35,723 nucleotides of DNA from contig CANBRQ010000023.1 in assembly GCA_947371955.1 (NCBI GenBank), positions 1 to 35,723 of the forward strand, given 5' to 3'. This DNA is from Paracoccaceae bacterium. Lineage in GTDB: Bacteria > Pseudomonadota > Alphaproteobacteria > Rhodobacterales > Rhodobacteraceae. Below are positions 8,171-16,289 of the stretch, in pieces. The stretch's first letter is position 1. Every line of letters begins with the position of its first letter. The translations under genes were made by a program, and so were the position numbers. The notes beneath the pieces are model-generated. The model was not told where the DNA came from. It was given only the letters and a program-made list of their open reading frames with translations, and ran no database searches.

Positions 8171-8494
8171 ATGCGCCGAATCATCCGCGACATCATTCTT
8201 GCCGTCACTCTGGCCTGCCTTGCTGTCCCAGCGACGGCGGAGGTCGAATGCTCGACCCCGATGGACGACTGGAAACCCATCGCCGCCCTGCGGGAAGAGG
8301 CCGTCAAGCTGGGCTGGACCGTGGAAAAGATTCGCGCAGATGACGGTTGCTATCACGTGAAGGCGACGGATTCCGCCGGCAAGCCCATTGAAGGAGTGTT
8401 CGACCCGCAGTCGCTGAAACTGCTGGGCCGCTCTGACGACGACCACGAAGAGAACGGCGAGCATGACTCGTCGAAATCGGGCGGCTCAAACTAG
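8171..8494 (+). CDS. Small secreted PepSY-domain protein
   Basis: A 107-residue protein with a Sec signal peptide (basic MRRIIRD, hydrophobic ILAVTLACLAV, likely cleavage after ATA). The mature part is one PepSY-like domain (WKPIAALREEAVKLGWTVEK, then YHVKATDSAGKPIEGVFD). Two cysteines (EC and GC segments) could form a disulfide. The tail is acidic and His-containing (SDDDHEENGEHD), which might bind metal. The ATG at 8171 is preferred to an upstream TTG because it gives a clean signal peptide and CAGG precedes it. It is the first gene of the predicted flavin electron-transfer operon and is probably periplasmic, perhaps modulating the membrane reductase or sensing for the kinase. Function is inferred. 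Confidence 0.85.
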   Translation: MRRIIRDIILAVTLACLAVPATAEVECSTPMDDWKPIAALREEAVKLGWTVEKIRADDGCYHVKATDSAGKPIEGVFDPQSLKLLGRSDDDHEENGEHDSSKSGGSN

Positions 8495-8527
8495 GCGCGC
8501 CCAAGACCTTTAGAAACCGGAGTTCCC

Positions 8528-8992
8528 ATGTACCGTACATCCACCGCCCTTGCCCTGTCGCTCGCCGCACTCGCCCCGATTGCTGCTGACGCCAACCCGG
8601 TCAAGATCAGCGTCACCATCGCGCAATACAGCGGCCCGAACACCTTTCTGGCGATGTATCTGACCGACAAATCCGGGGCCTTCAAAAGCACCGTCTGGGT
8701 GGCCGGCGACCGCACCCGCTATTGGCGCCACCTGCGGACCTGGTTTGCTGCGACCGGCGGCCAAGGCGCGGATGGCGTTACAGGAGCCAGCGTCGGCTCA
8801 GGCCGCACGCTGACGATCACGCCCGACATCGCCGCCTCGATGATCGACGCGGGATATGTCCTGCACATCGATGCGGCTGCGGAAGGTGTCGGCGAAAGCC
8901 CGGATGAAATTCAGGTGCCGCTGACCACCGCCGGTGCCGCCAAGCCAATGGCTGGCAACGGATTCATCGCGAACTTCCAGTACGGCCTTTAA
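8528..8992 (+). CDS. Secreted DUF2271-like protein, predicted FMN-carrying
   Basis: A 154-residue exported protein with a signal peptide (residues 1-22, cleavage probably after ADA). The mature part is beta-rich (VKISVTIAQYSG, TFLAMYLTDKSGAF, TVWVAGDR, RYWRHLRTWF) and fits the DUF2271 family. Residues 82-88 read DGVTGAS, matching the D-G-x-T/S-G-A-T/S consensus at which ApbE links FMN through phosphoester to Thr/Ser; Thr85 is the predicted site. The encoded ApbE three genes downstream in the same operon supports this. It would be a periplasmic one- or two-electron carrier receiving electrons from the membrane flavodoxin reductase. The physiological acceptor is unknown. Confidence 0.82.
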   Translation: MYRTSTALALSLAALAPIAADANPVKISVTIAQYSGPNTFLAMYLTDKSGAFKSTVWVAGDRTRYWRHLRTWFAATGGQGADGVTGASVGSGRTLTITPDIAASMIDAGYVLHIDAAAEGVGESPDEIQVPLTTAGAAKPMAGNGFIANFQYGL

Positions 8993-9016
8993 GACCCCAA
9001 AAGTCAGGACCACCCC

Positions 9017-11206
9017 ATGTTGCGGCGTCTGCATTCCCTTCCCGGCCTGATCTTCGGGCTGGTGCTTCTGGTACTGGCATCGTCTGGCGCGATTCTGTCG
9101 CTTGCCCCGATGCTGGACCGGGTGCAGGCGTCGCCTGAGGCCAGCCTCACCGTGGCAGTTGTGGCCGCCAAGGCCGCAGCCGAAAACCCCGGCCTGAACA
9201 AACTGCATCGCAGCCCGAACGGGGTGATCGTCGCCTCCATCAAGGCCAAGCTGGGCTTTCAGACCAAAGTGATCGACCCCGCGACCGGCAAAGCGACCGG
9301 TGCCGCCGGGGCGGGCAGTTTCCTTGACTGGATCAAGGAGCTGCACCGGTCTTTCTTCCTCGACCAGACCGGCCACGGCATCGCCGGGGTCAGCGCCGGG
9401 GTCATGTTCCTGATGACGTTGACCGGACTGTTCCTGCTGGCCGTCTCGCTCGGCGGCTGGCGGCGGATCGGAAAATCCGTCCGCTCCACCGGCGCACGCG
9501 GCTGGCACGCCAAGGTTGCACGTTTCGCCGTGGCAGGCCTGTTCGTCTTGGCCCTGACCGGATCTTACATGTCGCTGTCCACTTTCGGCATCATAAATGA
9601 CGGCACCAGCCTTGAGGCCACATTCCCCGACACCGTCGCCACCGGCACTGCCCTGCCCATTGACCAACTTGCCGCCCTGCAAGCCGTGCCTCTGTCCGCC
9701 CTGCGCGATCTGACCTTCCCTGTGGCGGGCGATCCGACCGACGCCTTCCTGATCGCCACCTCCACCGGCGAGGGCTATGTGGACCAGGTCTCGGGCCAGA
9801 TGCTGAACTGGATGGACTACGGCATGGCCCGCCATATCTGGGAGTTCATCTACAAACTCCACACCGGCCAGGGCCTGTGGATGGTCGGCCTGATCCTTGG
9901 CCTTTCGGCGCTGTCTGTTCCGCTGCTGTCCGCCACCGGCACCGCCATCTGGTATAGCCGCCGCCGCGCCATCCCTCACCTCCGCCACAACGCCCGCGCC
10001 TCGGTGGCCGATTTGGTCATTCTGGTGGGCTCCGAAGGCGGTTCGACTTGGGGTTTTGCCTCGTCGCTGTCGGACGCGCTGCACAAGCACGGGCTCAACA
10101 TCCACGTCGCCGCGATGAATGACTTGGGCGATTATCCGCAAGCCGGTGGCGTCATCCTGATGACGGCCACCTATGGCGATGGCGAGGCGCCCTCCAGCGC
10201 CACCCGCTTCCTGGACCGCGTGGCGCAAACCAAGAACCCGCTGCCCGTGGCCATCCTCGCCTTTGGCGACCGGATGTTCCCATCTTACTGCGGCTATGCG
10301 GAAAAGATCGCAGTGGCGCTGGAAAATGCCGGTTGGCAGGCCTTCCTGCCCTTCGCCCGCGTCGACCGCCAATCCAACGCCGATTTCGGCAAATGGGTGC
10401 AGGATCTTGGCACCCTTCTGTCGCTGAAGCTGGAGCCAGAACATCACGCGAATGTCCCGAAAACCAACGAACTGGAACTGATTTCGCGCCATGATTACGG
10501 CGCACAGGTGCAAGCCCCCGTGGCCGTGCTGCGCTTCAAGCCGGTGGCCCCTAAGGGATGGCTTGGCCTGTTTTCAACCGCCCCGCAGTTCGAGGCGGGG
10601 GATCTTCTGGGCATCCTGCCCCCTGGCAGCGACCTGCCGCGCCTCTACTCGCTGGCCTCGTCGCGGAAAGACGGCTTTGTCGAGATTGCCGTCCGCAAGA
10701 TGCCCGGCGGCCTCTGCTCCGGCTGGCTGAACGAGTTGGAGGTCGGCACCACGATCAACGCCTTTGTCCGCCAGAACCCCGCCTTTCGCCCGCAGGCCAA
10801 AGGCCCGGTGATCATGATCGCCGCAGGCACCGGCGTTGGGCCGATGATCGGCTTCCTGCGCGGGCTGAAAGCCGGACGCGGGGCCGAGATGTACTTTGGT
10901 GCCCGCGATCCGGGGTCGGACTACCTCTACGAGGACGAACTGGCCGAGGGACTGCAACAGGGCCGCCTGTCGCGCCTTGTGACCGCCTTCAGCCGGGTCC
11001 AGGACCGCGCCTATGTGCAGGATCGCCTGCGCGCCGATGCCGCCCATCTGCGTGACCAGATCAAGCGCGGCGGTCAGGTGCTGGTCTGCGGCTCTATCGC
11101 CATGGCCCGTGCCGTCGCGGTGGAAGTCGAAGAGGCGCTGGCGCCTCTGGGCCTTTCCGTCGCCACCCTGCGCGCTGAGGGCCGCTATCTGGAGGATGTC
11201 TACTGA
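9017..11206 (+). CDS. PepSY-TM / flavodoxin / FAD-NAD(P)H reductase fusion, membrane flavoreductase
   Basis: A 729-residue fusion. The N-terminal third is a PepSY-TM module with membrane helices near 9-31, 122-146, 168-190 and 284-312 and histidines near helix ends (110, 120, 164, 273, 282) that could ligate heme. Then comes a flavodoxin domain (about 332-465, with TATYGDGEAP at 383) and a sulfite-reductase-flavoprotein-like reductase: RLYSLASS (FAD, 542), GTGVGP (NADPH, 604), and the typical end GRYLEDVY. It should move electrons from cytoplasmic NAD(P)H via FAD and FMN across the membrane. Neighbours (PepSY, DUF2271, ApbE) point to an extracytoplasmic flavin acceptor; ferric reduction is a plausible end use. 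The stop overlaps the apbE start by one base. Confidence 0.88.
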   Translation: MLRRLHSLPGLIFGLVLLVLASSGAILSLAPMLDRVQASPEASLTVAVVAAKAAAENPGLNKLHRSPNGVIVASIKAKLGFQTKVIDPATGKATGAAGAGSFLDWIKELHRSFFLDQTGHGIAGVSAGVMFLMTLTGLFLLAVSLGGWRRIGKSVRSTGARGWHAKVARFAVAGLFVLALTGSYMSLSTFGIINDGTSLEATFPDTVATGTALPIDQLAALQAVPLSALRDLTFPVAGDPTDAFLIATSTGEGYVDQVSGQMLNWMDYGMARHIWEFIYKLHTGQGLWMVGLILGLSALSVPLLSATGTAIWYSRRRAIPHLRHNARASVADLVILVGSEGGSTWGFASSLSDALHKHGLNIHVAAMNDLGDYPQAGGVILMTATYGDGEAPSSATRFLDRVAQTKNPLPVAILAFGDRMFPSYCGYAEKIAVALENAGWQAFLPFARVDRQSNADFGKWVQDLGTLLSLKLEPEHHANVPKTNELELISRHDYGAQVQAPVAVLRFKPVAPKGWLGLFSTAPQFEAGDLLGILPPGSDLPRLYSLASSRKDGFVEIAVRKMPGGLCSGWLNELEVGTTINAFVRQNPAFRPQAKGPVIMIAAGTGVGPMIGFLRGLKAGRGAEMYFGARDPGSDYLYEDELAEGLQQGRLSRLVTAFSRVQDRAYVQDRLRADAAHLRDQIKRGGQVLVCGSIAMARAVAVEVEEALAPLGLSVATLRAEGRYLEDVY

Positions 11207-12126
11207 TGCTGCGCACGCTGTCGGGCCCGGCCATGGGCAGCCGCTGGACCGCCCGGCTGGACTGCGATGCAGAGCTTGCCGCCACCCTGTCAGACGCCTG
11301 CGCCGCGTCCATCGAGGCGGTGGAGCACGCCACCAGCAACTGGCGCGCCCTGTCCGACCTGTCACGGCTGAACGCCGCCCCGGTGGGGGATTGGGTTCAG
11401 GTGCCGCCCCATCTGCTGACCGTGCTGTCCAAGGCGCTGCAGATTGGCCGTACCTCGGACGGCCTCTTCGACATCGGCGTTGGCGCCCTGGTGCAAGCCT
11501 GGGGCTTTGGCCCGGCGCAGGGTCAGGCCGACCCCAAGGCGATCAGCGCCCACCTTGGCAAAGCCCTGCGCAGTTTCGAGACCTTGGAACTTGACCTCAT
11601 CGCCGGATGCGCTCGCAAGACGGAACCGATGACGATCGACCTGTCTGGAATCGCCAAGGGCTATGGCGTCGATGTGCTGGCGCAGGTGTTGGTGGATCAT
11701 GGCGTGAAGCAGTTTCTGTGCGGTCTGGACGGCGAGTTGGTGGCCAAGGGCCTGCGCCCAGATGGCCAGCCTTGGGCCGTGGCACTGGAACAACCCGACC
11801 CCACCCGCCGCACGGGCCGCAGCATGATTGAACTGACAGACCGCGCCATTGCGACCTCCGGCAGCTATCGGCATTTCGTCGATGTCGGCAAACTGCGCGT
11901 GTCGCACACGATGAACCCGCGCAGCGGCGGGCCGGCGGTGGGGGCCTTGGTCTCGGTGTCAGTGTTGGCCGACACCTGCATGGCGGCAGATGCCTGGGCC
12001 ACCGTGCTGATGGTACTGGGCGACAAGGCAGGCCCGGACTATGCCCGCGCCCATGGGCTGCAGGCGATCTTCCTGGCCCAGACGGGGGACGAAATCACCG
12101 AGACCCTGACCGGTTTTGCCACCTGA
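11206..12126 (+). CDS. apbE: FAD:protein FMN transferase ApbE
   Basis: A 306-residue transferase that links FMN from FAD to Thr/Ser of target proteins. Seen: GPAMGSRWTARL at the start, DLSGIAKGYGVD (about 145-156), GLDGELVAKG, ATSGSYRHF, HTMNPRSGGP and MAADAWATVLMVLG, the last holding Mg-binding residues. Unlike many ApbE proteins it has no signal peptide or lipobox: the family fold begins at residue 5, and no usable in-frame start lies upstream. It may therefore act in the cytoplasm. TGATG overlap with the reductase gene shows coupling. The likely substrate is the DGVTGAS protein encoded at 8528. Confidence 0.92.
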   Translation: MLRTLSGPAMGSRWTARLDCDAELAATLSDACAASIEAVEHATSNWRALSDLSRLNAAPVGDWVQVPPHLLTVLSKALQIGRTSDGLFDIGVGALVQAWGFGPAQGQADPKAISAHLGKALRSFETLELDLIAGCARKTEPMTIDLSGIAKGYGVDVLAQVLVDHGVKQFLCGLDGELVAKGLRPDGQPWAVALEQPDPTRRTGRSMIELTDRAIATSGSYRHFVDVGKLRVSHTMNPRSGGPAVGALVSVSVLADTCMAADAWATVLMVLGDKAGPDYARAHGLQAIFLAQTGDEITETLTGFAT

Positions 12127-12134
12127 CCGCCGAA

Positions 12135-12164
12135 CCTAAAGATTTTTCGTCGAAAGATTTTGGG
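12135..12164. terminator. Hairpin terminator between convergent genes
   Basis: An imperfect inverted repeat, CCTAAAGATTTTTCG with CGAAAGATTTTGGG, lies between apbE (+) and the glycerate kinase gene (-). Several pairs are G-U on the plus strand, so it should work better for apbE. AAAGATTTT also occurs twice as a direct repeat. It resembles the perfect hairpin at 6038-6066. Confidence 0.65.
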
Positions 12165-12166
12165 CC

Positions 12167-13414
12167 TTACCCTTGCGGCGGCAAGACCAGAATCGCCCGG
12201 AAGTCGTTCACATTGGTCAAGGTCGGTCCGGTAACAACCTGATCGCCAAGCGCGCCGAAAAACCCATGCGCATCGTTGCGGGCCAGCGCCAATGCGGGGT
12301 CAACCCCTGCACCCCTCGCCCTGCCCAAGGTCTCTGGCCCGATCACCGCCCCCGCCACCTCCGCCGCGCCATCCACTCCGTCGGTGTCACAGGCAATCGC
12401 ATGGATGCCAGGCGCCCCGTTCAAGGCAATCGCCAGAGCCAGACAGAACTCCGCATTCGGCCCGCCAATCCCATCGCCGCGCCGCGTCACCGTCAATTCA
12501 CCGCCGGAAAGCAGGAGGACCGGCGCATCGCCCCGCGCCGCCAGAGCCATGTCCGCCATCGTGACGGCCACATCCCGCGCCTCGCCTTCCAGCGCATCGC
12601 CCAGCATCAGCACCCTTATCCCAGCCGCTTCGGCCACCGCTTTCGCGGCAGCCAGCGACTGGGCGGGGGCCGCATAAATGCGGCTTTGGGTCCGTGACAG
12701 GCGCAGGTCGCCGGGACGAACGACCCCCGAAGCCCCCTGCAAAGCGCGCAATGCCGAGGCTGGAACCTCCGCCCCCCATCGCGCCAGAATCTTCAAAGCC
12801 TGCGCGGGCGTCGTTTCATCCCCCACCGTCGGACCCGAGCCGATGAAGGCCATGTCATCGCCCGGCACATCCGAGATCATCAGGGCCAGCATCCGCGCCG
12901 GCCAAGCCGCCGCCGCAAGCTGCCCACCCTTCACCCGTGACAGGTGCTTCCTGACCGTGTTCATCTGGGAAATCGGCGCACCGCAGGCCAGCAAAGCCGC
13001 ATTCACCGCCTGCTTCTCCGCCAAAGTCACCCCCGCCACCGGCGCCACCAGCAAGGCCGAGGCCCCCCCGGACACCAACGCCAGAACGAAGTCCCGTTCC
13101 CCCAAGCCCTCCAGCAAGGTCAGCATCTCCGCCGTAGCCGCAGCCCCCGCCGCATCCGGCACCGGATGCGCCGCTTCAACGATCCTGATCCCCCGGCACG
13201 GCCGCCCATAGCCATACCGCGTGATCACCAGCCCCTCGCAAGGCCCCCAGACCGCCTCCACCGCCTCTGCCATCCGGGCCGAGGCCTTGCCGGCCCCCAC
13301 CACCACGACCCGGCCCGCAGGCTTCACAGGCAGATGCGCGGCCAAAGACCGCATCGGGTCGGCGACCTCCACCGCCTTGTCAAACAGGGCCCGCAGCAAG
13401 GCCTCCGGGCTCAT
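12167..13414 (-). CDS. Glycerate 2-kinase (MOFRL/TtuD family)
   Basis: A 415-residue protein of the GckA/TtuD family; older annotations call it hydroxypyruvate reductase. The N-terminal half has VVVVGAGKAS, AAHPVPD and LVSGGASALL; the middle has NTVRKHLSRVKGGQLA and ISDVPGDDMAFIGSGPT; the C-terminal MOFRL part has LLLSGGELTVT and GGPNAEFCLALA, CDTDGVDG. It phosphorylates D-glycerate to 2-phosphoglycerate, feeding glycolysis. The ATG at 13414 overlaps the lacI-type stop by four bases; the longer upstream reading covers the regulator gene. It is last in the GMC operon, which suggests that the pathway yields glycerate or hydroxypyruvate. Confidence 0.9.
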   Translation of the reverse strand: MSPEALLRALFDKAVEVADPMRSLAAHLPVKPAGRVVVVGAGKASARMAEAVEAVWGPCEGLVITRYGYGRPCRGIRIVEAAHPVPDAAGAAATAEMLTLLEGLGERDFVLALVSGGASALLVAPVAGVTLAEKQAVNAALLACGAPISQMNTVRKHLSRVKGGQLAAAAWPARMLALMISDVPGDDMAFIGSGPTVGDETTPAQALKILARWGAEVPASALRALQGASGVVRPGDLRLSRTQSRIYAAPAQSLAAAKAVAEAAGIRVLMLGDALEGEARDVAVTMADMALAARGDAPVLLLSGGELTVTRRGDGIGGPNAEFCLALAIALNGAPGIHAIACDTDGVDGAAEVAGAVIGPETLGRARGAGVDPALALARNDAHGFFGALGDQVVTGPTLTNVNDFRAILVLPPQG

Positions 13415-14412
13415 TCGACACCACCGCTGGAGGCCCGGACAATCAGCCGCACCGGTGTGTGAACCTCGGGCAAAGGCAATGTTCCATCCTCCAGCCAGGC
13501 CAACACGGTGGCCGCCACTTCCGCGCCAAACCCGGCAATATCGCAATGCACCGAGGTCAGCGCCGGGAACGACTGCGCGCATTCCTCGATATCGTCAAAG
13601 CCCACCACGCGGAATTCAGGCCCGACCTTCCGCCCAAGTTCCGCACATCCCGACAAAAGGCCCAGCGCGACAAGGTCATTGAAACAGATCGCCGCATCCA
13701 CGTCCGGATGGTCACTCGCCAACCGGCGCGCCGCCTCTCGCCCAAAGGCCCGGCTCGCCCGGCCCGGCAGCACCAAGGGCGTCAGCCCATGTGCCGCCAG
13801 ACAGGACAGATACCCCGCCATCCGCTCCACCGTCACCGCCCGCCCTTCCAGCCCGCCGACAAAGGCAATCCGCCGCGCACCGCGCTCCACAAGATGCTCC
13901 GCCGCCAAAAGCCCGCCGCGCCGGTAGTCCGGGGCGGCAAAGGGAAACGCCCCCGCGTCCACCTTCCTCAGCACCTGCAAGACCGGCAATCCCGCCGCCT
14001 TCAAGGGGGCAAACGTCGCCTCCTCCTGCCCGAAGGCCGGAGAGATCACCACCGCCGTCACCCCATGTTCAATCATCGAGGCCACGACCTGCGCCTGCAG
14101 GCCCGCGTCTTCATCGGTGTTCGAAATCACCGTCGCATAGCCCCGCGCCGCCAAAGCCATCTGAAGGGACGTGGCAAACTCCGCAAAGAATGGGTTGCGC
14201 AGATCGTTGATCACCAACCCGATCAGCCCGATCTTCGAGGACCGCAGGTTCGCCGCGTTCCGGTTGTAGACATAGCCCAGACTGGCCATCACCGCCCTGA
14301 CCGCCTCTCGCGTCTGCGACCGCACGGCGGGGCTTTCCTGCAAGACCAGCGAGACGGTGGACTTTGAGACCCCCGCCTCTCGCGCCACGTCGATGATGGT
14401 CGGCCGCCGCAT
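13411..14412 (-). CDS. LacI-family transcriptional repressor
   Basis: A 333-residue regulator. The N-terminal HTH reads TIIDVAREAGVSKSTVSLVL (5-24), followed by hinge-helix region NRNAANLRSSKIGLIG, then the periplasmic-binding-protein-like sensor with INDLRNPFFAEF and VGFDDIEECAQSFPALTSV. The start is ATG at 14412, three bases after the Dabb gene. It probably regulates its own operon: the promoter region at 17900-17938 has two pseudo-palindromes with central CG, the hallmark of LacI-type operators. The inducer should be a sugar-like compound or sugar acid; the sequence does not identify it. Encoding inside the operon implies autoregulation. Confidence 0.93.
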   Translation of the reverse strand: MRRPTIIDVAREAGVSKSTVSLVLQESPAVRSQTREAVRAVMASLGYVYNRNAANLRSSKIGLIGLVINDLRNPFFAEFATSLQMALAARGYATVISNTDEDAGLQAQVVASMIEHGVTAVVISPAFGQEEATFAPLKAAGLPVLQVLRKVDAGAFPFAAPDYRRGGLLAAEHLVERGARRIAFVGGLEGRAVTVERMAGYLSCLAAHGLTPLVLPGRASRAFGREAARRLASDHPDVDAAICFNDLVALGLLSGCAELGRKVGPEFRVVGFDDIEECAQSFPALTSVHCDIAGFGAEVAATVLAWLEDGTLPLPEVHTPVRLIVRASSGGVE

Positions 14413-14415
14413 GCC

Positions 14416-14727
14416 TCAGCCCATGTCCAAGTCAAACACCAGAATGCCCTCGATCCCGCCTGTCGCATGGCCCACCAACTGCCCGCCAAACGCCTTATGC
14501 TCGGGATCATCGGCATAGGTCTGCAAATCCCCCCAAGACGCGAAGTCGATGGTGAAGCCGTGCAGATACCCCCGCTCGATCTTCTCGGGGCTTTCCGACC
14601 GCCCGGACGCAAACGAAACCACCCCCGGCAACCGCGCCGCCAGCCGTGGGATGGCCGAGAATATCCCGGCAATCTCCGCCTCCGTCACCTCCGCCCGAAA
14701 CCGCACCAGAACGATATGCCTTATCAT
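14416..14727 (-). CDS. Dabb-family (stress-responsive alpha/beta barrel) protein
   Basis: A 103-residue single Dabb domain of normal size: it opens with MIRHIVLVRFRAEVTEAEI, has GRSESPEKIERGYLHGFTIDF in the middle and ends with DPEHKAFG and GILVFDLDMG. The family forms dimeric ferredoxin-like barrels. Most members have no known role; some plant and fungal relatives act on polyketides. The start overlaps the GMC oxidoreductase stop by four bases. Position between oxidoreductase and regulator genes suggests it binds or isomerises a pathway intermediate, which is inference only. Confidence 0.88.
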   Translation of the reverse strand: MIRHIVLVRFRAEVTEAEIAGIFSAIPRLAARLPGVVSFASGRSESPEKIERGYLHGFTIDFASWGDLQTYADDPEHKAFGGQLVGHATGGIEGILVFDLDMG

Positions 14728-16289
14728 GCTGCCCCCTTGATCATATCCGCCGCCTTCTCCGCGATCATGATCGTGGCGGCATTTGTGTTTGAAGAAACGA
14801 CCGTCGGCATCACCGAAGCATCGACAACCCGCAGCCCCGCAATCCCGTTGAAGCGCAGCTGCGTATCCACCACCGCCTCCTTGTCCGCGCCCATCCGGCA
14901 GGTCCCCGCCGGGTGGTGATCGGTCTTGGCATGGGCGCAGGCGTAGTTGAAGTAATCCTCCTCCGTCCGTACCTCCGGCCCCGGCAGCCTTTCGGCCAGC
15001 ACGTAAGGCTTCAGCGCATCCTGCCGCATGATCTCCCGCGCCAGCTTCAACCCGCGAATGGACATCTCCCGGTCATAAGGGTCCGCCCAGTAATTCGGAT
15101 CAATCAACGGCGCGACCGAAGGATCACTCGACGCCAACCGCACCGTCCCCCGCGACCTAGGCCTGAGGTATGCCGAGTTCAGCGTCACCCCGCCCTGCGG
15201 CATCGCCGCGACCCCCGCCTCAATCCCCGAGCCCAGTCCAAGATGCAGCTGGATATCCGGGCTGCGGGCGTTCGGGTCCGCATACCAGAACCCCCCCGTC
15301 TCAAAGAGACTGGAAGCCACCGGCCCGCGCCTTGTCAGCAAATACTGCAGCCCCGCCCAAGCCGACAGATGCGGCTTGGCAAACCGGTCATAGGTATGCG
15401 GCCCGGTACACTCGGCAATCACGAACAAATCCACGTGGTCCTGCAAATTCGCCCCCACGCCCGGCTGATCAAACACCACCGGAATTCCCAAGCCTCGCAA
15501 ATGATCCGCCGGCCCGATCCCCGACAGCTGCAGCAACCGGGGCGACCCGATCGCGCCCGAGGACAAGATCACCTCACCCCCGCGCGCAACCCCTTCCGGC
15601 AGTTCCACCCCAACCGCCCGACCGCCTTCCACCACAATCCGTCGAACCTGCGCCCCCGTCCGTACCGTCAAATTCGGCCGCTTCTCAGCATCCCGCAAAT
15701 ACGCCACCGCCGTCGAGGACCGCCGGGAATTCTTCTGCGTCAGTTGGTAATACCCGACCCCATCCTGAACCTCCCCGGTCATGTCGAGGTTCCGCGGTAT
15801 CCCCACCTGCCCCGCGGCCGCAAAATACGCCTCACAGATCGGCAGCGGCGCGCGGGGCTGGCTGACCCCCAAAGGCCCGCCCTTCCCGTGATAGCGGTTG
15901 TCAAACGTGTCATTATCCTCGGCCTTGCGGAAATAGGGCAGCACATCCTCGTACCCCCAGCCGCCGCATCCCATCTGCCGCCACTCGTCATAGTCCAGCG
16001 CATTGCCGCGCGTATAGATCTGAGCATTGATGGAAGACCCGCCGCCAATCACCTTGGCCTGGGTATAGCGGATCACCATATCCTTCATGTGCCGCTGCGG
16101 CACGGTATGCCAGCCCCACGACCCGATCCCCTTGGTCATCTTCGCAAAGCCCGCCGGCAGGTGGTAAAACGGATGCCGATCCCGCCCCCCCGCCCCCAGC
16201 AGAAGCACCCGCGCAGCGCCTTCCGTCAGCCGCGCCGCCAGCACCGCCCCCGCCGACCCGCCACCGATGACAATGAAATCATACTCCAC
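14724..16289 (-). CDS. GMC oxidoreductase, choline-dehydrogenase-like (GMC 2)
   Basis: A 521-residue FAD enzyme. It starts VEYDFIVIGGGSAGAVLAAR (FAD Rossmann motif) and has the GMC signatures GGGSSINAQIYTRG and LSSGAIGSPRLLQLSGIGP, the active-site HHPAGTCRMG near 458 and SSNTNAATIMIAEKAAD at the end. The start is GTG at 16289, which gives the family's usual N-terminus and overlaps the upstream GMC gene by 11 bases. Members oxidise primary or secondary alcohols, choline or sugars; the electron acceptor is often quinone or a dye-type carrier. No signal peptide is seen, so it is probably cytoplasmic. Glycerate kinase in the same operon suggests a polyol- or sugar-like substrate. Confidence 0.9.
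   Translation of the reverse strand: MEYDFIVIGGGSAGAVLAARLTEGAARVLLLGAGGRDRHPFYHLPAGFAKMTKGIGSWGWHTVPQRHMKDMVIRYTQAKVIGGGSSINAQIYTRGNALDYDEWRQMGCGGWGYEDVLPYFRKAEDNDTFDNRYHGKGGPLGVSQPRAPLPICEAYFAAAGQVGIPRNLDMTGEVQDGVGYYQLTQKNSRRSSTAVAYLRDAEKRPNLTVRTGAQVRRIVVEGGRAVGVELPEGVARGGEVILSSGAIGSPRLLQLSGIGPADHLRGLGIPVVFDQPGVGANLQDHVDLFVIAECTGPHTYDRFAKPHLSAWAGLQYLLTRRGPVASSLFETGGFWYADPNARSPDIQLHLGLGSGIEAGVAAMPQGGVTLNSAYLRPRSRGTVRLASSDPSVAPLIDPNYWADPYDREMSIRGLKLAREIMRQDALKPYVLAERLPGPEVRTEEDYFNYACAHAKTDHHPAGTCRMGADKEAVVDTQLRFNGIAGLRVVDASVMPTVVSSNTNAATIMIAEKAADMIKGAA

Noticed and set aside
8798-10513. An open frame of 571 codons antisense to the flavoreductase and DUF2271 genes
   Set aside because: It crosses two real genes and a gap between them, with Gly/Gln/His-rich low-complexity translation.
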